Assembly: GCA_029983595.1 (NCBI GenBank)
Contig: JASBZD010000008.1
Span: 1-23,097, forward strand
Direction of reading: 5' to 3'
DNA length: 23,097 bases
From: Peptoniphilaceae bacterium
GTDB lineage: Bacteria > Bacillota > Clostridia > Tissierellales > Peptoniphilaceae
Shown here: piece after piece, positions 15,588 to 22,327 of the stretch
How the letters are laid out: the number at the start of each line of letters is the position of its first letter
Position numbering within the stretch: the stretch's first letter is position 1
Program-made: the position numbers and the translations under genes
Notes under the pieces: generated by a model
Seen by the model: the letters and a program-made list of their open reading frames with translations, nothing else
Database searches by the model: none
Told to the model about the DNA's origin: nothing

Positions 15588-16072
15588 ATTAATTCACCCT
15601 TGTTTTTATATAAAAAGTAATATTGCGACATTAAATAATAAATAAAAATCTCAAATAAAGTCTCAATACTAAATAGATTTAAAATAATAGAATTAAGACT
15701 AAAAATATTTAGTTTAAAAAAGTATATTATCTCCTTCATAAATAGGTAAATAATTTTACTACTTAATATAAAGATAATAGCATTTTTAATATTTTCAGAA
15801 AAAATATAATTTCTAAGTCTTAAAATACTAAAACAAATTAGTAGATATAAAATAATATTTATCCCAAAAATTTTAGAAAAAAGTGTATCATAAACTAAGC
15901 CAGCAAATATAGCTAAAAAAATAGATAAATTTTCAGACTCTCTATGAAATATAAAAACCAAGTATACTAAAATTATATCTGGATAAAAATTAAAAAGTAT
16001 TCCTTGGTTAATAAAAGATATTTGAAATATTATTATAATTAATAAATAAGCTAAACTCTTTAGTCTATTCAT
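15584..16072 (-). CDS. mreD: Rod shape-determining protein MreD
   Basis: A 162-residue, mostly hydrophobic protein with about five transmembrane helices and few charged loops, as for MreD. Family-like points are the early PDIILVYLVF segment, FAGLVYDTLFSKIFGINIILYLL and the final helix pair. MreD is an integral membrane partner of MreC and PBP2 in the elongation complex. Between mreC (8 nt overlap) and mrdA (GTGA overlap), the position is exactly that expected. Sequence similarity in this family is weak, so the call relies on topology, the YD-x-L/FG pattern and context. Confidence 0.88.
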   Translation of the reverse strand: MNRLKSLAYLLIIIIFQISFINQGILFNFYPDIILVYLVFIFHRESENLSIFLAIFAGLVYDTLFSKIFGINIILYLLICFSILRLRNYIFSENIKNAIIFILSSKIIYLFMKEIIYFFKLNIFSLNSIILNLFSIETLFEIFIYYLMSQYYFLYKNKGELM

Positions 16073-16913
16073 TAGTTTCTCCAGTTATTACAAAAACTCT
16101 AGTTAATTTATCAAAATTTACTGCAGGAACAATCGTTATGCGTTTTTGAAGATCATCTTCATCACTAGTTACATTAGAGATTTTCCCAAGATATATTCTC
16201 GGTTTATAAACCTCTCCAAGCCCAGAAGTGTAAACTCTATCATCAGCTACAACATCGCTATTAAATTCATACATATAACCTTCTAGCACACTACCAGTAG
16301 TATGATTTATAATCCCGCCATCTTGGCTTCGTATATTAGTAAATGCAATATTATTATTTTCTTCTGTAATAAGAGAGATTTTAGAAAAATTATCCCCTAC
16401 TTCTCTTACGATCCCTACTAATCCCTCGACAATTACATTTTCTGAGCTTTGCACTCCTGAAATAACAGAATCTCCAGGTTTAATACCTGCTAAAGAACCT
16501 TTATCTATTAAATACAGATCTCTATCATCATTCGATTTTCCTATTATATTAGAACTCTCTACCTTAAATTTAGTATTCCTTAATAACTCATACTCACTTC
16601 TTAAATATGGAGTTCTAGATATTATATGATTTAGGTCAAGATTTTCTTCTTTTAAAGCTATATTTTCTTCTCTTAATATTTTATTTTCATCTATAAGCTC
16701 TGGTATATTACTTAGAGTATTAAAGTCAGAGCTAATTTTATTTATAGAAGTAGAAAAAACTGATATAACTGGTGTTAATAAATCCCCTATAAAACGCTCA
16801 GCTACGTTAATATAATGTATACCAGTATTTGAAAATCCAATAATAAAAACTAAAATAACTATTAGAATTATTGATAAAAATCTATTTTTAAGTTTTTTTA
16901 GTTGATTAATCAT
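16065..16913 (-). CDS. mreC: Rod shape-determining protein MreC
   Basis: A 282-residue bitopic protein: N-terminal transmembrane helix (about 11-27), a coiled coil (about 70-110, ENKILREENIALKEENLDL), then the MreC double beta-barrel domain. Matching stretches are DLYLIDKGSLAGIKPGDSVIS, GLVGIVREVGDNFSKISLIT and VYTSGLGEVYKPRIYLGKIS, followed by the final VPAVNFDKLTRVFVI. It scaffolds PBP2 and MreD on the outer face of the membrane. The start overlaps the radC stop (TAATG). In most relatives mreB lies between radC and mreC; here it does not. Confidence 0.95.
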   Translation of the reverse strand: MINQLKKLKNRFLSIILIVILVFIIGFSNTGIHYINVAERFIGDLLTPVISVFSTSINKISSDFNTLSNIPELIDENKILREENIALKEENLDLNHIISRTPYLRSEYELLRNTKFKVESSNIIGKSNDDRDLYLIDKGSLAGIKPGDSVISGVQSSENVIVEGLVGIVREVGDNFSKISLITEENNNIAFTNIRSQDGGIINHTTGSVLEGYMYEFNSDVVADDRVYTSGLGEVYKPRIYLGKISNVTSDEDDLQKRITIVPAVNFDKLTRVFVITGETNE

Positions 16914-17641
16914 TACATATAACCTTCTTCTAATAGAGATATATACTTATTATCTCCAATAATAATATGATCAATAACCTCAATACCAATCAATTCTCCA
17001 CATTCTACTAATCGTTTAGTGATATTTATATCTTGCTTAGAAGGACGTGGATCACCACTTGGATGGTTATGTAATAAAACTATTGAGTGCGCATTTTTTC
17101 TTAGTGCGCGCTTAAAAACATCTCTAGGTTCGACAATAGTCTTATCAATAGAGCCACAAGTAATTTCTTCAATTGATTCAAGCTCCTTTTTAGTGTTTAA
17201 AATAGCAATTTGAAAATGCTCTTCCTGCATAAATCTCATCTGATCCATTACAATATTAGGAAAAATATCTGGACTTATTATTTGTTCTTTAGATACATTT
17301 GTATTTCTATAAACACGTCTACCTAACTCAATGGCAGCAATAATCATAGCAGCCTTTGCTTCACCTACACCCTTAACCTTTTTTAAATCATCGACACTAG
17401 CGGTAGCTAGAAATTTTAGACCATAATAATTATCTAGCTCTTCAGATACATTAGTTATAGCTACATCAATTATATCTTGTGCAAGATTTACTACATTTCG
17501 TTTATTTTTACCACTATTTCCAGTTCTAATAATTAAAGCTAATAGCTCAGCATTAGTCAGAAATTCAGAACCATATTTTATTAATTTTTCTTGAGGTCTA
17601 ATATCTTTAGGTAGATCTTTAATTTTAATATATTCATCCAT
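16913..17641 (-). CDS. radC: RadC/JAB-domain protein
   Basis: A 242-residue RadC-family protein. The N-terminal UPF0758 part has the helix-hairpin-helix VKGVGEAKAAMI (about 89-100); the C-terminal JAB domain carries the JAMM metal motif: Glu141 in QEEHF, and LLHNHPSGDPRPSKQD with His191, His193 and Asp204. Despite the name, a DNA repair role is doubtful; the biochemical function of the family is not settled. The gene is usually found just upstream of mreBCD, and its stop here overlaps mreC. Three bases separate it from the Gx-transporter gene. Complete and unremarkable in length. Confidence 0.95.
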   Translation of the reverse strand: MDEYIKIKDLPKDIRPQEKLIKYGSEFLTNAELLALIIRTGNSGKNKRNVVNLAQDIIDVAITNVSEELDNYYGLKFLATASVDDLKKVKGVGEAKAAMIIAAIELGRRVYRNTNVSKEQIISPDIFPNIVMDQMRFMQEEHFQIAILNTKKELESIEEITCGSIDKTIVEPRDVFKRALRKNAHSIVLLHNHPSGDPRPSKQDINITKRLVECGELIGIEVIDHIIIGDNKYISLLEEGYM

Positions 17642-17644
17642 AAT

Positions 17645-18178
17645 CTAATAATTAATCCATTCTTTTCTATTAATATATATTTTATTTTTATCTAGTTTTT
17701 TAAGCACATAATTAGAAGTTAGTCCCACAAAAAATCCTGTAATTATCCCAATCGACAAAAGAATTGGCAGATATGAAAATATAGCTTTACTTTTTAATAC
17801 TAAAAACGCCATTAAAATCTGTCCAATATTATGAAAACTAGAGCCAACTATGGAAACACCTATAAGGCTAAAAAATTTAGTATCAAAGCTTAAAAAAATA
17901 GACATAAAAATTGAACTTAATAAAGCTCCTAAGAAACTATATAAAAAGCTTGAAACATTTCCGCTTAAAAGCATTAATAAAATAGATTTTAATAAGCTAA
18001 TAGCAATACCTTCTTTTAAACCAAAAATAACTAAACCTACTAATACGAAAACGTTAGAAAGTCCTAATTTTAAACCTGGAGCAATAAATGGTATCGGTAT
18101 AGCATTTTCAAATAGCCCTATAAGACTAGCAAAAGCACTAAAAAATGAAATTAATATAAGTTTTTTTGTTTTATTCAT
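17645..18178 (-). CDS. Gx transporter family protein (HepS component I-like)
   Basis: A 177-residue membrane protein with about five to six helices and the family signature PGLKLGLSNVFVLVGL (about 34-49), with GLKEG and a central LLSGNVSSFLYSFLGALLS. Databases often call it heptaprenyl diphosphate synthase component I, but its fold resembles ECF-transporter S components, so small-molecule transport is more likely. Together with a NusG-domain-II protein it recurs next to Rnf or other flavin-dependent electron-transfer genes. It starts at the stop of that gene (TAATG) and leads the radC-mre genes. Substrate unknown. Confidence 0.85.
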   Translation of the reverse strand: MNKTKKLILISFFSAFASLIGLFENAIPIPFIAPGLKLGLSNVFVLVGLVIFGLKEGIAISLLKSILLMLLSGNVSSFLYSFLGALLSSIFMSIFLSFDTKFFSLIGVSIVGSSFHNIGQILMAFLVLKSKAIFSYLPILLSIGIITGFFVGLTSNYVLKKLDKNKIYINRKEWINY

Positions 18179-18567
18179 TAGTTTACTGCATCCAATATAT
18201 TTTCATTAGGTTTATCAGAGACGATTTTTACAATTAGTCGATTAGGTAGACAAACTATATTCTCACCAGGATCATTAATAGTTCCCATTAATATACAATA
18301 TTTATCTTTACAGTCAGCCTCTTTCATATAAACTCCATCTTCTTTAAATACTACTTCATTTGATCCAAAAGAACTATTATAAATTCTTGTTTCATTTAAG
18401 CCTTTTTCTAATTTTATAGTATCTCTAATTTCTCCATTGATTTCAACTATAGCGCTAAGATCTGACCTTGAGCCCTTTTTTTCAAAATAAAAAAATAAAG
18501 ATATTAATATTGAAGTTAATAAAAGAACAAGGATAATTATTTTATCGCCTATTTTTAAATTTTCTAT
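18178..18567 (-). CDS. NusG domain II-containing membrane-anchored protein (apparent ATA start)
   Basis: An intact 129-codon gene without ATG, GTG or TTG at its front. The product has an N-terminal helix (KIGDKIIILVLLLTSILISLF, about 4-25) and an extracytoplasmic NusG_II domain: AIVEINGEI, then the cysteine-containing ADCKDKYCILMGTIND and ENIVCLPNRLIVKI, where CxxxxC and the later VCLPN are family hallmarks. An in-frame stop sits 12-14 nt before the first usable codon; from there the only initiation-like codon with correct spacing is ATA at 18567, exactly seven bases after AGGAGAG (18575-18581). The first in-frame ATG lies past the membrane helix. Its stop overlaps the Gx gene. These small proteins often sit beside Rnf and are linked to extracytoplasmic electron transfer, with unclear biochemistry. 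Confidence 0.85.
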   Translation of the reverse strand: MENLKIGDKIIILVLLLTSILISLFFYFEKKGSRSDLSAIVEINGEIRDTIKLEKGLNETRIYNSSFGSNEVVFKEDGVYMKEADCKDKYCILMGTINDPGENIVCLPNRLIVKIVSDKPNENILDAVN

Positions 18568-18574
18568 AGCTAAA

Positions 18575-18581
18575 CTCTCCT
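18575..18581 (-). promoter_or_regulatory. Ribosome-binding site that decides the ATA start
   Basis: AGGAGAG on the minus strand, followed by TTTAGCT and then ATA GAA AAT. The seven-base spacing is ideal, while no ATG, GTG or TTG occurs in this frame until after the membrane helix. An in-frame TAG stop overlaps the start of the site, excluding an upstream start. Confidence 0.75.
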
Positions 18582-18594
18582 ATTCTAAGTCTTA

Positions 18595-18603
18595 ATTATA
18601 CCA
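18595..18603 (-). promoter_or_regulatory. Promoter of the NusG-II/Gx/radC/mre/RNase operon (extended -10)
   Basis: The minus strand reads TGGTATAAT (18603 to 18595), a perfect extended -10. The -35 position falls inside the rnf terminator stem and shows no consensus. The start near 18588 leaves about 20 nt of leader. No other convincing promoter is seen down to 8725, and all gene junctions are overlapping or under 12 nt. Confidence 0.65.
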
Positions 18604-18615
18604 TAAGCAAATAAA

Positions 18616-18646
18616 AAATAGAGTATAAAAATCTTATACTCTATTT
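18616..18646 (-). terminator. Intrinsic terminator of the rnf operon
   Basis: A perfect 13-bp stem, AAATAGAGTATAA (18616-18628) with TTATACTCTATTT (18634-18646), and a 5-base loop. On the minus strand the stem runs into TTTTTTATTTG. It lies 12 nt after the rnfB stop and just before the next promoter. Confidence 0.88.
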
Positions 18647-18658
18647 CAAATAATTAAT

Positions 18659-19522
18659 CTAAGCTCTAACTTCTTCAGCAGATTTTTCTACTTTTGGAGC
18701 TTCTTTTTTTACAGGTTCAGGTTTAGTAACTTCATATTCAGCAACAATAGCCTTAGTAGGACATTTGATAACACATGTTCCACAATTCGTACATCCTGAA
18801 TAATCAATCTTCGCTAAATTATTTTCTAGTTTAATAGTATTTTCTGGACAGTTTTTAACACAAATACCACATCCTATACATGCTGTTTTACAAACAGCTT
18901 TAGCTTCTTTACCTTTATCTTTATTTCTACATTCTATTACAGTCTTAGCCTCATAAGGAACAAGTTCTATAATATTTTTCGGACAAACTTCTACACATTT
19001 ATTACATGCTACACAGTTTTCTTTAATAATATGAGCGATACCATCTTCCATTTTAATAGCACCATATTCACAAACATCAAAGCAATCTCCGCCGCCTAAG
19101 CATCCATATGCACAAGATTTATCTCCGCCGTGATATAATATTTTTTCTCTACAAGTCTTATCTTCTAGAAAATCAAATTTATTAGGTGCATTTTCACAAG
19201 TTCCTTGACATAATACGTGTGCTACGTTTTTATCCATGGCTCCTGCATTAACACCCATAATTTCAGCAATATGTTCAGCACACTCTGCGCCACCGATAGG
19301 ACAAGAAGTTACAGGTGCACCATTTTCTACAATAGCTGAAGCAAGACCTGAACATCCTGGAAAACCACATGCTCCACAGTTAGCTCCAGGTAAAGCTCCT
19401 TCAACTAATGTTATACGTGGATCTACTTCTACATAAAATTTTTTATTAGCAAGTGCTAGTAAAAGTCCAAAAACTCCTCCTAAAACTGCTAAGAATATAA
19501 TCGGTATTAAATAGTTATTCAT
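18659..19522 (-). CDS. rnfB: Rnf complex subunit RnfB (multi-cluster ferredoxin protein)
   Basis: A 287-residue iron-sulfur subunit, thought to accept electrons from reduced ferredoxin. An N-terminal membrane helix (about 4-25) anchors it. The first cluster motif is GANCGACGFPGC with a later cysteine (C49, C52, C57, C74), typical of RnfB. Further cysteines (C105, C109, C124, C137, C141, C147, C151) precede three ferredoxin motifs: CVACNKCVEVCP (C170-C180), CIGCGICVKNCP (C215-C225) and CTNCGTCVIKCP (C244-C254). The tail after about 265 is rich in Lys, Glu and Pro. This is the long clostridial form (six or so clusters) rather than the short proteobacterial one. AGGGGG lies upstream of the ATG. 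Last gene of the rnf operon. Confidence 0.96.
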   Translation of the reverse strand: MNNYLIPIIFLAVLGGVFGLLLALANKKFYVEVDPRITLVEGALPGANCGACGFPGCSGLASAIVENGAPVTSCPIGGAECAEHIAEIMGVNAGAMDKNVAHVLCQGTCENAPNKFDFLEDKTCREKILYHGGDKSCAYGCLGGGDCFDVCEYGAIKMEDGIAHIIKENCVACNKCVEVCPKNIIELVPYEAKTVIECRNKDKGKEAKAVCKTACIGCGICVKNCPENTIKLENNLAKIDYSGCTNCGTCVIKCPTKAIVAEYEVTKPEPVKKEAPKVEKSAEEVRA

Positions 19523-19532
19523 TAAATACCCC

Positions 19533-20120
19533 CTACATTAATGCTGAGGTAATTCCAGCAAATCCAGTAAATGCTAATGCCATAAGACCAGAAGCAATAT
19601 ATGAAATTGGAACTCCTCTAAGCGACTTAGGTACATCATGAATTTCAAGTTGCTCTCTTAGAGTAGAAAGTAACATTAAAGCTAAGAAAAATCCTAATGC
19701 TGCACCTAAACTATTTACGATAGTTTCAATTAAGTTATAACCTTCAGTAATATTTAATACTGCTACACCAAGTACCATACAGTTAGTAGTGATAAGTGGG
19801 AGGAAAATACCCATCGCAGTATAAAGTGATGGACTAAGTTTTTTTAATGCCATTTCTACAAATTGCACTAAAGAAGCAATTACTAAAATAAATACTATAG
19901 TTTGAAGATATTCAATATGAAATCTTTCTAAAACTTGGTATTGAATAATCCAAGTAACTATACTTGCTACAACTACAACAAAAGTAACCGCAAGTCCCAT
20001 TCCAATTGAAGTTTCAGTTTTAGTTGTAACACCAAAGAAAGGGCAAAGTCCTAAGAAACGCGCGAATATGTAGTTATTTACTAAAATAGCTCCTATTAAT
20101 ATTCCAAATATTTTTGCCAT
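19533..20120 (-). CDS. rnfA: Rnf complex subunit RnfA
   Basis: A 195-residue integral membrane protein with six predicted helices. It is paralogous to RnfE in inverted topology. The conserved LGLCPFFGV (Cys26) and TTNCMVLGV (Cys114) supply, with the matching cysteines of RnfE, the four ligands of the intramembrane [2Fe-2S] cluster known from Rnf/Nqr structures. It helps carry electrons across the membrane and is part of the ion-translocating core. ATG at 20120 preceded by AGGGGG; 9 nt after rnfE, 10 nt before rnfB. Confidence 0.96.
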   Translation of the reverse strand: MAKIFGILIGAILVNNYIFARFLGLCPFFGVTTKTETSIGMGLAVTFVVVVASIVTWIIQYQVLERFHIEYLQTIVFILVIASLVQFVEMALKKLSPSLYTAMGIFLPLITTNCMVLGVAVLNITEGYNLIETIVNSLGAALGFFLALMLLSTLREQLEIHDVPKSLRGVPISYIASGLMALAFTGFAGITSALM

Positions 20121-20129
20121 GATTTCCCC

Positions 20130-20726
20130 CTAAGCTGCCTTTTTATTAACAATAGATTTAAATATAGCTGTCACAAATCCTAACAGTATAAAAGCACCTG
20201 CAGGAGTAGTAAGTATTCCAATTTTAGGAACACTTTCTGGTAAAATTTGAGTTCCAAAAAGGCTTCCAAAACCAAATAGTTCTCTAATAAATCCCATAAT
20301 TACAGCAGCTAACATATAGCCCAATCCATTAGCAATTCCATCCATTAAAGATGGAAATACCTTATTATTATACGCAAAACCTTCTGCTCTACCTAGGATT
20401 AGACAGTTTACTACGATAAGAGGAATAAATATACCTAATGCATTATAAACTGGTAAAGCATATGCCTCTAAAACCATCTGAACAACAGTTACAAAAGTCG
20501 CAATTACAACAATAAAAATAGGAATTCTTATTTTATTTGGTATAAATTTTCTAATAGCAGAAACTACTAAGTTACTCATACCAGCAACAAATATAACAGC
20601 AAGTCCCATAGAAAAACTATTAATTAAAGAAGTAGTAACAGCAAGAATCGAACATAAACCAATAAGTTGGATTAAAATCGGATTTTGTATGAAAATTCCG
20701 TCTTTAAAGATTTTTGATATTTTCAA
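20130..20726 (-). CDS. rnfE: Rnf complex subunit RnfE
   Basis: A 198-residue six-helix membrane protein, homologous to RnfA. Cys25 in LIGLCSILAV and Cys108 in VVNCLILGRAEGFA are the cluster-ligand positions. GFIRELFGFGSLFG is a family hallmark absent from RnfA, which settles the RnfE assignment. It starts at TTG (20726), supported by AAGGAGG eight bases upstream. Partner of RnfA in the membrane core of the ferredoxin:NAD+ oxidoreductase. Confidence 0.95.
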   Translation of the reverse strand: MKISKIFKDGIFIQNPILIQLIGLCSILAVTTSLINSFSMGLAVIFVAGMSNLVVSAIRKFIPNKIRIPIFIVVIATFVTVVQMVLEAYALPVYNALGIFIPLIVVNCLILGRAEGFAYNNKVFPSLMDGIANGLGYMLAAVIMGFIRELFGFGSLFGTQILPESVPKIGILTTPAGAFILLGFVTAIFKSIVNKKAA

Positions 20727-20739
20727 AATTTATACCTCC

Positions 20740-21342
20740 TTAATTATTAACATGCTTATGAAAAGCATCAACCATTTTATTTACGCCATCTAAAACACCT
20801 TTTGAAGATATTGTAGATCCTGTAATAGCTTCAACTTGATTTTCTCCACCACCAGATGAAAGTTCCATCTTTTCACTATTTGCTATAGATTTCCCGTTAT
20901 ATCTTTCATAATATTCTGGGAAAGTTATTTTATCCCCAAATCCTGGAGTTTCAGCATTAGTTAGGTTTCTAAAACCAATAATATTTCCTTCATTATCAAA
21001 AACCATAGTATTTTCCATTTTACCACCGTATCCATTAGATAAAGCAGAAAAAACGTGAGCTACTACAGCCCCATTATCACTTACAGTTTTATAACTTGTG
21101 ATATCAGGATTATCCTCTTGTATACTTGCAAGAATTGCATCATCAGAAGCTATCTCTGCATTTTCTGAAATAGTATCAGAAGTAGCAAGTATTTCTTTAA
21201 TAGTTGCGTTACTAGCAGCCTCTCTATTATCCGCGATTACTGGAGCTGTAACACCATTTAGCATAGAAAGTGCAAATGCTGAAATAGCACAGATTATTAG
21301 AAGAGTTATACTAAGTCTTGCAAATGATTCACTATCTCTCAT
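20740..21342 (-). CDS. rnfG: Rnf complex subunit RnfG (covalent FMN)
   Basis: A 200-residue protein with an N-terminal membrane helix (about 11-29) and an extracytoplasmic FMN-binding domain. NAETPGFGDKI (131-134 ETPG) is the family signature, and EAITGSTISSKGVLDGV holds the flavinylation site, with Thr177 the expected residue for covalent FMN attached by an ApbE transferase. It passes electrons between the RnfD flavin and the membrane cluster. The start is 11 nt inside rnfD, with GGGAGG further upstream. No apbE is in the window. Confidence 0.95.
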   Translation of the reverse strand: MRDSESFARLSITLLIICAISAFALSMLNGVTAPVIADNREAASNATIKEILATSDTISENAEIASDDAILASIQEDNPDITSYKTVSDNGAVVAHVFSALSNGYGGKMENTMVFDNEGNIIGFRNLTNAETPGFGDKITFPEYYERYNGKSIANSEKMELSSGGGENQVEAITGSTISSKGVLDGVNKMVDAFHKHVNN

Positions 21343-22315
21343 TTTTGTCTTTTACCTCCCCAAATACTCTCGGTTGAATATATTTATCTATCATAGGTGT
21401 CATACAGTTCATAAATAATATAGAATATGAAACACCTTCAGGCATATTACCAAAAACTCTAATTACAGTAGTTATAACACCACATCCAATAGCAAATATT
21501 ATTTTTCCTTTATCAGTAGTAGGGCAAGTTACATAGTCAGTAGCCATAAAGAAAGCCCCCATAATTAGACCACCACCTAATAGATAGTAAATTGCTAAAT
21601 CTAAAGATACACCAAAAAGTGGTAATAAAACTAAAGAAGAAAGAATATAAACTAATGGAATTTTTATGTCTATTTGTTTTTTAATAATTAAGTATATTGC
21701 TCCAATTAGAAGTAATAAAGCTGAAGTTTCACCTATTACTCCATTTATGTTACCTATAAACATATCTTTTATAGTAGGTAAATCAGATGCAGTAGCTCCT
21801 TCTGCTAAAAGTTGTAAAGGAGTAGCTGAAGCAACGCCATCTACTACACCAGGCGCTATATAATTAGTCATCGCCGCACCCCAAGATGCCATTAAAAATG
21901 TTCTTCCTCCAAGAGCTGGGTTTACAAAGTTTGAACCAATTCCACCGAAAGCCTCTTTACATACACCTACAGCAAATATTCCTGCAAAAGCCATCATATA
22001 TAAAGGCATTTCACTAGGAACGTTCATCGCTATTAAAATCCCAGTAACCACAGAAGATAAATCTGAAATTTTAACTGGAACTTTTCTTACTTTTTGAATT
22101 ATATATTCAGTTAAAACACATGAAAGTATTGAAACTAAATATATTGGAATAACTTTAATCCCGAAAAAATATATACTACCAATAATAGCAGGAATTAAAG
22201 CAATTATTACATCTAACATTACCCTTGAAGTAGTTTCAGTTCCTCTTTCATAAGGGTAAGTATACATTTGAAATTTAGGTAATACTACCTCATTTTTAAT
22301 TTCTTTATTTTCCAA
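21332..22315 (-). CDS. rnfD: Rnf complex subunit RnfD (covalent FMN)
   Basis: A 327-residue NqrB/RnfD-family membrane protein with about nine to ten helices. The motif VASATPLQLL contains Thr165, the expected covalent FMN site (SGAT-type, ApbE-dependent). Other family matches are FGGIGSNFVNPALGGRTFLMASWG and the C-terminal ATDYVTCPTT with GIYGCGxG-like GCGVITTVIR. It is a central part of the ion channel. TTG start at 22315 with GGGAGG and six bases of spacing. 12 nt after rnfC. Confidence 0.95.
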   Translation of the reverse strand: MENKEIKNEVVLPKFQMYTYPYERGTETTSRVMLDVIIALIPAIIGSIYFFGIKVIPIYLVSILSCVLTEYIIQKVRKVPVKISDLSSVVTGILIAMNVPSEMPLYMMAFAGIFAVGVCKEAFGGIGSNFVNPALGGRTFLMASWGAAMTNYIAPGVVDGVASATPLQLLAEGATASDLPTIKDMFIGNINGVIGETSALLLLIGAIYLIIKKQIDIKIPLVYILSSLVLLPLFGVSLDLAIYYLLGGGLIMGAFFMATDYVTCPTTDKGKIIFAIGCGVITTVIRVFGNMPEGVSYSILFMNCMTPMIDKYIQPRVFGEVKDKNER

Positions 22316-22327
22316 AATAATCCTCCC

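Noticed and set aside
17850..18209. A 119-codon plus-strand open frame opposite the Gx and NusG-II genes
   Set aside because: It is antisense to well-supported membrane protein genes, has no convincing ribosome-binding site or family pattern, and is explained by AT-rich codon complementarity.
21098..21418. A 106-codon plus-strand open frame opposite rnfG and rnfD
   Set aside because: It is antisense to two secure Rnf genes with no recognizable domain.
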